A stretch of DNA of 64,000 bases, taken from Hymenobacter sp. PAMC 26628 (GTDB lineage Bacteria > Bacteroidota > Bacteroidia > Cytophagales > Hymenobacteraceae). Shown here one piece after another: positions 8,488 through 17,399 of this stretch (the first letter of the stretch is position 1; every line of letters begins with the position of its first letter). The stretch lies in NCBI RefSeq assembly GCF_001562275.1, contig NZ_CP014304.1, positions 2,418,001-2,482,000 of the forward strand, written 5' to 3'. The notes beneath the pieces were generated by a model. The model saw only the letters and a program-made list of their open reading frames with translations. It made no database searches and had not been told where the DNA came from. The position numbers and the translations under genes are program-made.

Positions 8488-8976
8488 ATGATACCCGTTC
8501 CCGGTCCGATTGACCCCAAAGTAAAAGCCGACGTGGCCCAGCACCTGCTGGCGGCCCTGGCGCTGTTGCAGCCCTACCAGCCCGACCTCACCAAGGAAGA
8601 CCAGAAGAGCCTGGCCTCGAAGGGCATGGGGCGCGACAGCATTCCTTTCGCCCAGCAGGCCGGCCAGGTGCTGACCGGCTTCACGCAGGTGCTCAGCCGC
8701 TCCATCACCGACGAGGTGATTGCGCAGTACCCCGCGCAGCTCGCCACCTTCGACGAGGCCAGCGAGCTGCAAACCACCGCCCAGGCCATCGCCGATTTGC
8801 TCGCCAAGCTGGGCCTGGTGGCCGGCGCGGGCGTGATGGAAGTGGCTCGCCTCGTCTACAAAAACGTGCAGGACGATAACGGCCGCACCCCCGGCCTGCG
8901 CGACCTGGAGCAGAAGATGGCCGCCCGCTACGCCACCAACGGCCCCGCCAGAATTCCCAAACCAGCCAAAGTTTAG
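8488..8976 (+). CDS. conserved-looking hypothetical protein
   Basis: A 162-residue, mainly helical, acidic protein starting MIPVPGPIDPKVKADVAQH and ending in a basic RIPKPAKV tail. It has no signal peptide or membrane segment and no motif I recognise. Good third-position GC bias and a clean ATG support it as real. It is enclosed by unusual DNA: a 152-bp inverted repeat upstream and, directly after its stop, a 168-bp array of 21-bp repeats in the same reading frame, followed by a strong hairpin. Readthrough of the stop would append heptapeptides to the protein. Confidence 0.7.
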   Translation: MIPVPGPIDPKVKADVAQHLLAALALLQPYQPDLTKEDQKSLASKGMGRDSIPFAQQAGQVLTGFTQVLSRSITDEVIAQYPAQLATFDEASELQTTAQAIADLLAKLGLVAGAGVMEVARLVYKNVQDDNGRTPGLRDLEQKMAARYATNGPARIPKPAKV

Positions 8977-8977
8977 G

Positions 8978-9145
8978 TTCGACCAATTGCCGCATCGATG
9001 CGGTTAAAACCCGTACCAATTCGACCAAAGCACGAATCGATTCGGCTTAAATCCGCAGCAGTTCGACTCAAACCCGCATTAATTCGTGTTTTAGTCGAAT
9101 CGGTGCGACCGAAAGAGGAATTGATGCGTGATTCTACCGCTCCTA
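8978..9145 (+). repeat. array of eight degenerate 21-bp tandem repeats
   Basis: Eight consecutive 21-bp units begin at 8978, 8999, 9020, 9041, 9062, 9083, 9104 and 9125. All start with T[T/G]CG, most often TTCGAC, followed by an A-rich middle and a variable end. In the frame of the upstream gene they encode heptads such as RLKPVPI, RPKHESI, RLKSAAV and RLKPALI; the opposite strand also gives repeats. Units are diverged, with no invariant repeat and no spacers, so this is not a CRISPR array. Confidence 0.75.
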
Positions 9146-9166
9146 AGCAAATAATTGTCGCTTTGG

Positions 9167-9225
9167 GTCGGCAAAAAGTCCGCCGCTGCCGCACATTCTA
9201 CGGCAGCGGCGGGCTTTTTGCCGAC
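9167..9225. terminator. strong hairpin, likely bidirectional terminator
   Basis: The arms at 9167-9191 and 9201-9225 pair over 25 bases with one mismatch around a 9-base loop. The stem has a GC-rich centre flanked by AAAAAG/CTTTTT, so a run of T occurs on either strand. It lies between the 21-bp array and the 2H phosphoesterase gene and fits the end of the 8488-8976 transcript, though the stem is long for a terminator. Confidence 0.6.
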
Positions 9226-9317
9226 CGTCGCGCAAAGCACCGGCACCGGGCGCGGCAGCTCTGCGGCATTTCCAGGGCCCCGGGGGCCCCGCCTACGCAC
9301 CGTTTCTGCCGCTCCTC

Positions 9318-10007
9318 ATGAACCTCCAAGCGCACTACGACGCCATGCGCGCCGCGGCCGTTCACCAGCTGGCGCAGGGCCGGGCCGAGCTGGACCCGCT
9401 GCTTGACGCACCGGACGACGACCGCCGCGGCATCACGCTGCTGGCGCGGTTCCCGGCCCGCATCACCGCCGCCCTCGAAACAATTCTGGACGATTTCCGC
9501 CGCACCGAGCCCCGGCAGTACTACTACCCGGCCGCCGACGTGCACCTCACCGTGCTATCCATCATTTCCTGCTACCGCGGGTTTGCGCTGCCCATGGTTG
9601 ACGCCGCGGCGTACCGGGCGGCCGTGCGCGAAATTGCGGGGCCCGTGCGGCCGTTCGGGGTCACGTTTTCGGGCCTCACGGCCTCGCCGGGCGGCATCAT
9701 CGTGCAGGGCACTCCCCTCGGCCCCGGCCTGGCCGAACTGCGCGACCGCACCCGCGCCTATTTCCAGCACGCGGCCTTGCAGCAGTCCATCGACCAGCGC
9801 TACAGCATCCAAACGGCTCATTCCACCGTCATTCGCTTCCGAAGCAAAATACTGGACACCAAAACACTGCTGGCCAACATCGAAAAATACCAGCACCACT
9901 TCATCGGCACGTTCGAAGTGGACGAAGTAGAGCTGGTATTCAACGACTGGTACCAGCGGGCGGCAAACACCGTCTTGCTGGAGAAATATTCCCTTACCGG
10001 GGCTTAG
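9318..10007 (+). CDS. 2H phosphoesterase-like protein (2'-5' RNA ligase family)
   Basis: A 229-residue protein with two HxT-type motifs, HLTVLS near residue 76 and AHSTVIRF near residue 168, the signature of the 2H phosphoesterase superfamily. Such enzymes act on 2',3'-cyclic phosphates or related RNA or nucleotide ends; the second motif here is HST. The N-terminal 60 residues are a helical extension not usual in the smallest members. Similar proteins are sometimes labelled mutarotase in databases, a label the motifs do not support. It starts at ATG 9318 and converges on ribBA. Confidence 0.65.
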   Translation: MNLQAHYDAMRAAAVHQLAQGRAELDPLLDAPDDDRRGITLLARFPARITAALETILDDFRRTEPRQYYYPAADVHLTVLSIISCYRGFALPMVDAAAYRAAVREIAGPVRPFGVTFSGLTASPGGIIVQGTPLGPGLAELRDRTRAYFQHAALQQSIDQRYSIQTAHSTVIRFRSKILDTKTLLANIEKYQHHFIGTFEVDEVELVFNDWYQRAANTVLLEKYSLTGA

Positions 10008-10045
10008 AAGCTGTATTACCGAACACAAGCTTAGCGGTGCGGCTT

Positions 10046-11290
10046 TTAAGCCGCGGGGGCCCCGGCGCTGGTGGCCAGCGCCGCCTCGGCGTCGCGCAGG
10101 ATGTCATGGCCCATTTTGTCGCGCTTGGTGGCCAGGTAGGTGGCGTTGTGCGGGTTGGAGGCGATTTCGATGGGCACGGTTTCCACCACTTCCAGGCCGT
10201 AGCCGGCCAGGCCGGTGCGCTTCTTGGGGTTGTTGGTGAGCAGGCGCATCTGGCGGATGCCGAGGTCGCGCAGGATGGCGGCGCCCACGCCGTAGTCGCG
10301 CTCGTCGCCCTTGAAGCCCAGGTCCTCGTTGGCCTGCACCGTGTCGCGGCCCTGCTCCTGCAGCTTGTAGGCTTTCAGCTTGTTGATGAGGCCAATGCCG
10401 CGGCCTTCCTGGTTCATGTACACCACCACGCCGCGGCCCTCGCGCTCAATTTGCTGCATGGCCTGGTGGAGCTGGGGCCCGCAGTCGCAGCGGCACGAGC
10501 CGAAAATGTCGCCCGTGATGCACGAGCTGTGCACCCGCGTCAGCATGGGCGCCGGGTCGCTGAGGTCGCCTTTGACCAGGGCCAGGTGCTGGGCCCCGTT
10601 CGAGCGCTGGGTGTAGGCGTAAAGGTCAAAATCGCCCCAGGCGGTGGGTAGTTGAACCGAAATCTCGCGGTGAATCAGGCTCTCCTGCGCCAGGCGGTAC
10701 TTGATGAGGTCCTGCACCGAAATCAGCTTCAAGTCCCACTGCTTGGCCACTTTTTCGAGGTCGGGCAGGCGGGCCATCTCACCGTCTTCCTTCAAAATCT
10801 CGACCAGCACACCGGCTGGCGCGAAGCCCGCTAGGCGGGCCAGGTCCACGGCCGCCTCGGTGTGGCCGGCGCGGCGCAGCACGCCTTCGCGGCGGGCCTT
10901 GAGGGGGAAGATGTGGCCGGGCTTGCCCAGGTCTTCGGGCTTGGTGGCGGGGTCCACCAGGGCCTGGATGGTTTTGCTGCGGTCGGAGGCCGAAATGCCG
11001 GTGGTCACGCCGTTGGTCAGCAGGTCCACCGATACGGTGAAGGGCGTGGCGTGCAGGGCCGTGTTGCGGCCCACCATCAGCTCGAGGCCCAGCTCGTTGC
11101 AGCGCTCTTCGGTGAGGGGCGCGCAGACCAGGCCGCGGCCGTGGGTGGCCATGAAGTTGATAATTTCGGGCGTGGCGGCTTCGGCGGCACAAATGAAGTC
11201 GCCCTCGTTTTCGCGGTCCTCGTCGTCCACTACGACAACGACTTTGCCGGCGCGCAGGTCCTCAATGGCGGATTCAATGGTGTCTAACAT
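10046..11290 (-). CDS. ribBA: bifunctional riboflavin biosynthesis protein RibBA
   Basis: A 414-residue fusion. The N-terminal half (about 1-200) is 3,4-dihydroxy-2-butanone-4-phosphate synthase, with the metal-binding [11 protein letters not shown] and a later AGHTEAAVD stretch. The C-terminal half (about 205-400) is GTP cyclohydrolase II, with zinc cysteines in [17 protein letters not shown] and catalytic NQEGRGIGL. It supplies both riboflavin precursors from ribulose 5-phosphate and GTP. The start at 11290 ([15 protein letters not shown]) is the family start; an upstream ATG-like extension to 11395 is low-complexity. I see no FMN riboswitch in the short leader. Confidence 0.96.
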   Translation of the reverse strand: MLDTIESAIEDLRAGKVVVVVDDEDRENEGDFICAAEAATPEIINFMATHGRGLVCAPLTEERCNELGLELMVGRNTALHATPFTVSVDLLTNGVTTGISASDRSKTIQALVDPATKPEDLGKPGHIFPLKARREGVLRRAGHTEAAVDLARLAGFAPAGVLVEILKEDGEMARLPDLEKVAKQWDLKLISVQDLIKYRLAQESLIHREISVQLPTAWGDFDLYAYTQRSNGAQHLALVKGDLSDPAPMLTRVHSSCITGDIFGSCRCDCGPQLHQAMQQIEREGRGVVVYMNQEGRGIGLINKLKAYKLQEQGRDTVQANEDLGFKGDERDYGVGAAILRDLGIRQMRLLTNNPKKRTGLAGYGLEVVETVPIEIASNPHNATYLATKRDKMGHDILRDAEAALATSAGAPAA

Positions 11291-11401
11291 GGTCAATCGG
11301 GCAGTTCGCGGGGAAGAGGCCAGGGCCCCGGGGGCGGCTGGCGGGCTAAAAAAGATACGCACAAAAAGATGGCCCGCCGGGAGCCGCCGGGCCAATGGTA
11401 G

Positions 11402-12589
11402 CTAACAATTCAGAAGCAATAAGTTCTCCAGGCGCGCCGTGGTGGCGGCCCAGTCGTAGTGCTGCTGCACAAAGGTGAGGCCGCGCGCGCCCAATTGGTC
11501 GGCGGCGGCGGAATCGGCCAGTAGCTGCCCCACGGCGTCGGCGAGGCCCTCGGCATCGGCCGCCACCAGCAGGTGCAGGGCGGGCGTACCGTTCAAAGCG
11601 TTGTTAGCTAATGGTGTAGTCACGCAGGGCAGGCCCATGGCCATGGCCTCCAGCAGCTTGTTTTGGAGGCCCGTGCCCACCCGCATGGGGGCCACAAACA
11701 CCCGCGCCTGGGCGTAGGCACTGCGGATGTCGGGCAGCCAGCCGCTCACGGCCACGCCCGGGCGCTGGGCCAGCGCCCGCACCCGCGCGGCGGGTGTGGT
11801 GCCGGCCACCAGCAGCCGAGCGCCCGGGTGGTGGCGCTGCACCAGCGGCAAGATGTGTTCGGCCAGCCAGCAGGCGGCGTCCACGTTGGGGTGGTAGCCC
11901 ATGTTGCCGCAAAACAACAGGTCGTAGGTTTTGGGGGCCCCCGGCTGGGGCCGGAACACGTCGAGGGCAATGCCGTTGGGCACGAGGTGCACCCGCGCGC
12001 GCTGCGGGTGCGCCAGCAGCTGCCGGTCCTGGTCGCTGATGACGGTGTGGTGGGCGAACCAGGCAAAGGCCTCGGTTTCGTAGGCGGCCAGGCGGCGGGC
12101 CTCCAGCGCCAGCACCGGTTGCTGCCAGGCCGGCGCGGTGGCCGCCCGCCGCGCCATGCCGGCCGAAAACACGTCCATGTAGTCCAGCGTCATGGGCCAT
12201 TGGCCGGCGTAGGCCCGCAGGTACTCGGCCATGCGAATGAGCTGGCAGTAAATGTGGTCGGGCCGAAACCCGGCCACCAACGCATCGACCAGCCGCTGGG
12301 CCCCGGCGTTGTAAAAGTAGCCCACCTGCAACGGCCGGCCGCCGGTGGCCAGGGCCCCGGCCAGCCCGCGCCCGCGCGCCAGCAGCCGCAGCCGGTACAC
12401 GTGCAGCCCGCCCCGGCACAGCGGGCGCACGGCGGCCAGGGCCCCGGCGCCCACGGGCTCGTCGCTCAGGGCGAGCAGGCAAATTTCGTGGCCCTGCCCG
12501 GCCAGGTAGCGCAGCTGGTAGTAGGCGCGCAGCTTGTCCCCCTTGTCGAGGGGGTGCGGAAAGCGCGAAAGCAGCACGAGCAGGCGCAT
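11402..12589 (-). CDS. GT4-type glycosyltransferase
   Basis: A 395-residue GT-B fold protein. The N-terminus MRLLVLLSRFPHPLDKGDKLRAYYQLRYL resembles the acceptor-binding domain of family 4 transferases, and the C-terminal half has LFCGNMGYHPNVDA, followed by the donor-site region VAPMRVGTGLQNKLLEAMAMGLP. It should transfer a sugar from a nucleotide sugar onto a cell-surface glycan precursor. It follows a second glycosyltransferase gene (12594-13901) with a four-base gap on the same strand, so the two are co-transcribed. Sugar and acceptor are unknown. Confidence 0.88.
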   Translation of the reverse strand: MRLLVLLSRFPHPLDKGDKLRAYYQLRYLAGQGHEICLLALSDEPVGAGALAAVRPLCRGGLHVYRLRLLARGRGLAGALATGGRPLQVGYFYNAGAQRLVDALVAGFRPDHIYCQLIRMAEYLRAYAGQWPMTLDYMDVFSAGMARRAATAPAWQQPVLALEARRLAAYETEAFAWFAHHTVISDQDRQLLAHPQRARVHLVPNGIALDVFRPQPGAPKTYDLLFCGNMGYHPNVDAACWLAEHILPLVQRHHPGARLLVAGTTPAARVRALAQRPGVAVSGWLPDIRSAYAQARVFVAPMRVGTGLQNKLLEAMAMGLPCVTTPLANNALNGTPALHLLVAADAEGLADAVGQLLADSAAADQLGARGLTFVQQHYDWAATTARLENLLLLNC

Positions 12590-12593
12590 GGGG

Positions 12594-13901
12594 CTAGGGC
12601 TGCGCGTGGGCGGGCACTGGGCGGGGCCGCAGCGCCAGCAGTTCCTCGTACAGCTCCACCAGGCGCTGCGTTACTTGGCGGGTGTCGTATTCCTGCTGGG
12701 CCGTGCGGGCCGCCGCCTGGCTAATGGCGGCCAGCGGCAGGCGGCCGTGGTAGTAGTCGCGCAGTGCTTGCAACCAAGCCGCCGCCCCGTCGCGCAGCAG
12801 AATATTTTCGCCGTCGCGGGCCGCAATGCCTTCGGCGCCGATGCTGGTGCTCAGGATGGCCTTGCCCACGGCCAGGCCTTCCACCACCTTCACCCGCATG
12901 CCACCGCCGCTCAGCAGCGGCACCAGCATCAGCTCGTACTGGGCCATGAAGGCCGTAGACGACTCCACGAAGCCGTGCACAAATACGTTGTCCTGGCCGG
13001 CGGGGCGGCTGGTGAGGGCTTCGGGCGGATGCGAACCGGCCAGGTGCAGCGCCAGCCCGGGCAGCTCGGCGTGGGCCTGGGGCCACACCTCGCGCAAAAA
13101 CCAGTCGATGCCCTCCAGGTTGGGCAGCCAGTTGAGCGAGCCCAGCATAAACACCGTGCGCGGCTCCGGGGCCGTAGTGGCGGGCCGCAGGCGGCGCAGG
13201 TCGAAGCTGGCCGGCATCACGGCCACAACGGGCGCGGGGCGGGGCGCTGCGTGGGCCGCGGCCGCGCTGGCGCACATGCGCCGGAACCGCACGGCGTCTT
13301 CTTCCGTGATGGCAACGATGGCGTCGAAGTGCGGCAGCATCCAGTGCTCAAACGCCTGAAGCCGCCGCGCCAACTTGCGCAAGTACCACCTTTTCACGGG
13401 GTTGCCGGTGCGGTGGGCCAGCATCTCCCAAATGGTGTACTCTACGTTCTGCGACCGCAGCGCAAACAGCGGCAGCTGCGCCCGGGCCGGCAGCCGGCCC
13501 GCCGCAATTTCCTGGGCCACGAACACGGCCACGTACCAAGCCACGAACGTGCCCTCAACATGCACCACGTCGACGGACTGCGTAAGCAGCAGGTCTTTAA
13601 AGGTTTCGGCCAGCGGCAGGCTGATGAACCGCTCCAGGTTGTAGGGCTGCGCGCTGAACAGCAGGTTGCGCAGGGCCTTCAGCGGCGAGAGGCGCGTGTC
13701 GACGTCCACCGCCACCATGCGCACGTTGGGGCCCAGGTGCGCTAGGGCATCGGCGGGCTGGTGGTGCTTGGGGGTGTTCACGGCCAGCACCGTCACGGTG
13801 TGGCCCGCCTCGGCCAGGCCGCGCACCGTTTCGTACATGGCAATGGCCCCGCCGTCGTGCGGGGGATACGGAACGCGAAAGCAAACTTGAAGGATGTGCA
13901 T
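12594..13901 (-). CDS. GT4-type glycosyltransferase
   Basis: A 435-residue GT-B transferase starting MHILQVCFRVPYPPHDGGAI. The donor half contains VFMLGSLNWLPNLEGIDWF and LLSGGGMRVKVVEGLAVGKA, a typical GT4 donor-binding sequence. A TATCTTCG box at 13908-13915 lies seven bases before the ATG, so the transcript may be almost leaderless. It is the first of a two-gene unit with 11402-12589. The context of three glycosyltransferases and a nucleotide-sugar reductase indicates exopolysaccharide or O-glycan assembly. Confidence 0.88.
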   Translation of the reverse strand: MHILQVCFRVPYPPHDGGAIAMYETVRGLAEAGHTVTVLAVNTPKHHQPADALAHLGPNVRMVAVDVDTRLSPLKALRNLLFSAQPYNLERFISLPLAETFKDLLLTQSVDVVHVEGTFVAWYVAVFVAQEIAAGRLPARAQLPLFALRSQNVEYTIWEMLAHRTGNPVKRWYLRKLARRLQAFEHWMLPHFDAIVAITEEDAVRFRRMCASAAAAHAAPRPAPVVAVMPASFDLRRLRPATTAPEPRTVFMLGSLNWLPNLEGIDWFLREVWPQAHAELPGLALHLAGSHPPEALTSRPAGQDNVFVHGFVESSTAFMAQYELMLVPLLSGGGMRVKVVEGLAVGKAILSTSIGAEGIAARDGENILLRDGAAAWLQALRDYYHGRLPLAAISQAAARTAQQEYDTRQVTQRLVELYEELLALRPRPVPAHAQP

Positions 13902-13929
13902 GGGCGGCGAAGATAAGCCGGGGCCCTCC

Positions 13930-15105
13930 CTACGCCGGGCCAGTTGCCAGGGCAGCTTGCACGGCTTGCCACAGCACCTCGGCGCTGCGCGCCCACGAAA
14001 AGCGGGCGGCGTTGGCCAAGCCCGCGGCCCGCAAGCGCAGCCGTAGCGGCTCGTCGTGGCTCAGCTGGGCCAGGGCCCCGGCAATGGCCGCCGGCTGGTG
14101 CGGGTCGCAGAGCAGGGCCCCGGCGGGGCCGCCCGCCACCTCGGGCAGCGACGACAGGTTGGAGGTGATGACCGGGCAACCGCTGGCCTGAGCCTCCACC
14201 ACGGGCAAGCCAAATCCCTCAAAGAAAGGCACGTACACCGTAGCCAGCGCGGCCGCGTACAGGCCCGTCAGCTCTTCCTCGCTCACACGGCCCGTGAAGC
14301 GCACGGCGCCCTGCACGGCCGGCGGCAGCTGGTGGTAAGCCTCAAAAATGGGCCCGGCCAGCCAAGCCTCGCGGCCTACCACCAGCAGCTGCACGGTGGC
14401 CGCGGGGCCCTGGGGGCCCTCCCCTGCCGCCGCCGCCTTAAATAGGCCAAACGCCCGCAGCAAATTCTCCAGGTTTTTGCGCGGCTGCAGGGCCCCCACG
14501 AACAGAAAATACGGCTGCCCCCCGCTGAACTGCGCCCGCACGGCCACTTGCTGCGCCGGCGGCTGCGGCTGGAAATGCGCGGCTGGCGCGTTGTAGGCCA
14601 CCATAATGCGTTCCGCCGGCAGCCCAAACTGTTCGGCCACGTCGCGCCGGGTGGATTCCGAAACGGCTACCAGCTGCGTGGCGGCGCGGGCAAAGCGCGG
14701 CACGAAGTACGCGTAGTAGCGCTGCATGAGGCGGCCCACGTCGTGGGGGCGGTGCAGGTACGCCAGGTCGTGCAGCACCAACACGCGGGGCACGCGCGTG
14801 CCCAGCACCGTGAAGGCCTCGGGCGAGAGCAAGGCCGCTGGGCGGTGCCGCCGCAGCCACCAGGCCACCGCGCCCTCGTACCAGGCCAGCATCAGCAGGG
14901 GGTGGCGCGCCGGGGGCAGCAGCACGTGGGGCACCACGTTGGGCCCCAGTACGTAGCGCGGGTCGTAGGGCCGGTCGAAGAGGAAGTGGAACGTGCACTC
15001 CGGATGCTGGCGCACCAGGCAGCGCAGCGTTTCGAACGTGTAGCGGCCCAGGCCCTCCAGCTGGTTGCCGGGCAGCAGAAAGCGCGTGGTGACGGCGATG
15101 TGCAT
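13930..15105 (-). CDS. GT4-type glycosyltransferase (mannosyltransferase-like)
   Basis: A 391-residue GT-B protein starting MHIAVTTRFLLPGNQLEGLG. The C-terminal half has FLFVGALQPRKNLENLLRAF, ELTGLYAAALATVYVPFFEGFGLPVVEA and NLSSLPEVAGGPAG, the usual GT4 donor-site pattern with the EGFGLP glutamate. The ATG at 15105 is preferred over an upstream in-frame start at 15282, which lies in low-complexity GC-rich DNA. It sits 28 bases upstream of the next transferase gene, which seems to have its own promoter. Confidence 0.9.
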   Translation of the reverse strand: MHIAVTTRFLLPGNQLEGLGRYTFETLRCLVRQHPECTFHFLFDRPYDPRYVLGPNVVPHVLLPPARHPLLMLAWYEGAVAWWLRRHRPAALLSPEAFTVLGTRVPRVLVLHDLAYLHRPHDVGRLMQRYYAYFVPRFARAATQLVAVSESTRRDVAEQFGLPAERIMVAYNAPAAHFQPQPPAQQVAVRAQFSGGQPYFLFVGALQPRKNLENLLRAFGLFKAAAAGEGPQGPAATVQLLVVGREAWLAGPIFEAYHQLPPAVQGAVRFTGRVSEEELTGLYAAALATVYVPFFEGFGLPVVEAQASGCPVITSNLSSLPEVAGGPAGALLCDPHQPAAIAGALAQLSHDEPLRLRLRAAGLANAARFSWARSAEVLWQAVQAALATGPA

Positions 15106-15294
15106 GAAAGAAAAACAACGAAATAAGCACCGGCGGCAACGCGCCGCGCCGCGAAGGAAGCAGATTTGGCCGCCCCGCGCGCCCCGCCCCCCGGGGCCCT
15201 GAGCAGCCCGGCTGGCTACCTTGCGGCCCCCGCCCCGCACGTGCCGGCTTCCCGCCGGCCCCGCCAACCCCGGCGGACCCACCCCCCGAAAAAG

Positions 15295-16257
15295 ATGAAA
15301 AAAGTACTGATAACTGGCTTTACTGGATTTGTTAGCAAATACTTACTGGACCATTTGGCCGATTCTCCCGACGAATTCACCATTCTGGGGCTGTCGCGGA
15401 GCCAGTATTTCGAAGCCTTTTCCATCAAAAACCTCACCATCAGCGTCAAGAAAATTGACTTGACCAACCAAGCCGAACTGCAAAGCATTCTGGAGCAGTT
15501 CCGGCCCGATCACATCTACCACTTGGCCTCCGACAGCAGCGTTTCCTACAGCTGGCTCAAGCCCATCGAGAGCTTCCAAAACAACACGAACATCTTTCTA
15601 AACCTGGCCGAGAGCGTGCGCCTGCTGGGCCTGAAATGCCGCATTTTGTCCGTGGGCTCGTCGGAAGAATACGGCATGGTGGAAGCCAAAAACCTGCCCC
15701 TGACCGAAGAATCGGCCTTTAACCCCATCAGCCCGTACGCGGTGGCCCGGGTGTCGCAAGAGCTATTGAGCAAGGTTTACGTGCAGGGCTTTGGGGTGGA
15801 CATCGTGATGACCCGTTCGTTCAACCACATCGGCCCCAACCAAAAAGGCAACTTTGTTATCTCCTCGTTTGCCAAGCAAATCGTGCAGTACAAGCTAGGC
15901 CTGGCCAGCACCATCGAAGTGGGCAACGTGAGCATTATCCGGGATTTTCTCGACGTGCGCGACGTCGTTAAGGCCTACACCACGCTGATTGCCAGCGGCG
16001 CCACGGGCGAGGTGTACAACATTTGCAGCAACCAGGGCCGCTCGCTGGAAGAGGTGCTGGCCAGCCTGATGCAGCTGGCAGGCATCGACCACCCCTACAC
16101 GAGCAACGACCAGCTGATTCGGCCCGCCGACAACCCCGTCATCGTGGGCAGCAACGCCAAAATTAAAGCCCATTGCGGCTGGCAGCCGCTTATTCCTTTC
16201 GAACAGACCCTGCGCGACATGCTCCAGTACTGGGAAACCCAGCTCATGGGCAGGTAA
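15295..16257 (+). CDS. NAD(P)-dependent epimerase/dehydratase, GDP-deoxysugar reductase-like
   Basis: A 320-residue extended SDR protein. The nucleotide-binding motif GFTGFVSKYL is at residues 8-17, VGSSEEYG is the serine-region motif, and TRSFNHIGPNQ is characteristic of enzymes near GDP-4-keto-6-deoxymannose reductase and GDP-mannose dehydratase. The active-site YxxxK appears as YAVAR, with Arg in the Lys position. The product is probably a deoxyhexose nucleotide for the adjacent glycosyltransferases. It is divergent from them. Base composition is somewhat lower in GC than its neighbours. The ATG at 15295 fits the family start. Confidence 0.85.
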   Translation: MKKVLITGFTGFVSKYLLDHLADSPDEFTILGLSRSQYFEAFSIKNLTISVKKIDLTNQAELQSILEQFRPDHIYHLASDSSVSYSWLKPIESFQNNTNIFLNLAESVRLLGLKCRILSVGSSEEYGMVEAKNLPLTEESAFNPISPYAVARVSQELLSKVYVQGFGVDIVMTRSFNHIGPNQKGNFVISSFAKQIVQYKLGLASTIEVGNVSIIRDFLDVRDVVKAYTTLIASGATGEVYNICSNQGRSLEEVLASLMQLAGIDHPYTSNDQLIRPADNPVIVGSNAKIKAHCGWQPLIPFEQTLRDMLQYWETQLMGR

Positions 16258-16281
16258 GCGAATGCCCTGCCCATGGGGCCC

Positions 16282-17343
16282 CTACAGCCCCAGCTGGCGA
16301 AAATTCACCTCCAGGCTCTCAATCTGCTGCTCCGAGCCCAGCATCAGCAGCACATCGCCGGGGGCCGGGCGGTGGTCGGCCGACGGGCTCACCGTGAACG
16401 TGCCATCGGCCAGGCGCAGGCCGATGATGGTGGCCCCGGTGCGCGAACGCACGTCGAGCTCGCGGATGCTCTGGCCACGCATGTCCTCGCGCAGCTGCTC
16501 GTAGCTCAGCTCCTCTAGGCGCAGCTTGTCGGCGGTGAGGCCCGAAATAAGGTCCAGGAAGCGAATGACTTCGGGACGCACCACCAGCTTGGCCATGTGC
16601 GAGCCGCCGATTTCGTCGGGCATCACCACGGCATCGGCCCCGGCCGAGAGCAGCTTGCTCTCGGAGGTTTTGAGCTTGGCGCGGGCAATGATTTTGAGGC
16701 GCGGGTTGAGGGCCCGGGCCGAGAGGGCCACGAACACGTTGTCGGCGTCTTTAGCCAGGGCCGTAATCAGGGCTGAGGCGCGGGCCACGCCGGCCTGTTG
16801 CAGCACCACGTCGGTAGTGGCATCGCCGAACACAGTGATGATGCTGCCGCCCGGTTGGCCGTCACCGTCGTAGTCTTCGCCGCTTTTGCCGTCGCTGATG
16901 TCCTTCATCAGCTGCTCGTCCTGCTCCACCACCACCACGCGCACGCCGTTGGCGCGCAGCTCCTGGTAGGCGCGGCGGCCGTTGGCCCCGAAGCCGCAGA
17001 GAATGAGGTGCCCGCTGAAGCGCTGGATTTGTTGGTCGGTCCGGTACATTTTAAACAGGTTGCGCAGCTCGCCGGCAAACAGGAACGTGGTGAACACCGA
17101 CACCAGGTAGGCCACCACCACGAGGTTGAAAAGGATGTAAAACGACACAAAAATGCGCCCCGCTTCCGAAAACGGGTGCACCTCGCCATAGCCCACCGTG
17201 GAAACGGTGGTGATGGTCATGTACCAAGCATCGGCCCAGCCCAGGTGTTCAATGGTGCGGAATCCAGTCAACCCCGTGCTCAGGCTGACGAGCGTGAGCA
17301 CGAAGGCCAGCCGCAGGCGGCCCAGGTTGAGGCGCTTAAACAT
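16282..17343 (-). CDS. potassium channel with RCK (TrkA-type) domains
   Basis: A 353-residue protein with two membrane helices (about 13-30 and 65-90) around the K+ selectivity filter TTVSTVGYGEVHP. An RCK/TrkA-N Rossmann domain follows (LILCGFGANGRRAYQEL, about residue 112), then a TrkA-C domain (about 250-350). This is the architecture of ligand-gated bacterial K+ channels of the MthK/Kch type. A TAGCTTTG box at 17378-17385 on the minus strand provides a promoter. It is probably monocistronic. Confidence 0.92.
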   Translation of the reverse strand: MFKRLNLGRLRLAFVLTLVSLSTGLTGFRTIEHLGWADAWYMTITTVSTVGYGEVHPFSEAGRIFVSFYILFNLVVVAYLVSVFTTFLFAGELRNLFKMYRTDQQIQRFSGHLILCGFGANGRRAYQELRANGVRVVVVEQDEQLMKDISDGKSGEDYDGDGQPGGSIITVFGDATTDVVLQQAGVARASALITALAKDADNVFVALSARALNPRLKIIARAKLKTSESKLLSAGADAVVMPDEIGGSHMAKLVVRPEVIRFLDLISGLTADKLRLEELSYEQLREDMRGQSIRELDVRSRTGATIIGLRLADGTFTVSPSADHRPAPGDVLLMLGSEQQIESLEVNFRQLGL

Positions 17344-17377
17344 GCACGAAAAGGGAGCGGAGTGGCAGCAAAGGCCC

Positions 17378-17385
17378 CAAAGCTA
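17378..17385 (-). promoter_or_regulatory. -7 box for the K+ channel gene
   Basis: The minus strand reads TAGCTTTG, a full match to TAnnTTTG, 35 bases before the ATG of the channel gene. Confidence 0.5.
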
Positions 17386-17399
17386 CGCCCGTTGGGGCC

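Noticed and set aside
8978..9145. CRISPR array
   Set aside because: Units are directly abutted and diverged, with no conserved repeat separated by unique spacers, and no cas genes are present.
8973..9194. Minus-strand frame over the 21-bp array
   Set aside because: Repeats visible on this strand arise from the same DNA periodicity; no independent coding evidence.
8998..9321. Plus-strand frame over the 21-bp array
   Set aside because: Product is only the repeat heptads plus hairpin sequence and it starts inside the array; treated as a repeat, not a gene.
11291..11401. FMN riboswitch before ribBA
   Set aside because: The leader is short and lacks a recognisable RFN-element pattern; not supported.
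15105..15282. N-terminal extension of the third glycosyltransferase
   Set aside because: Low-complexity GC-rich sequence between divergent genes; the family start fits 15105.
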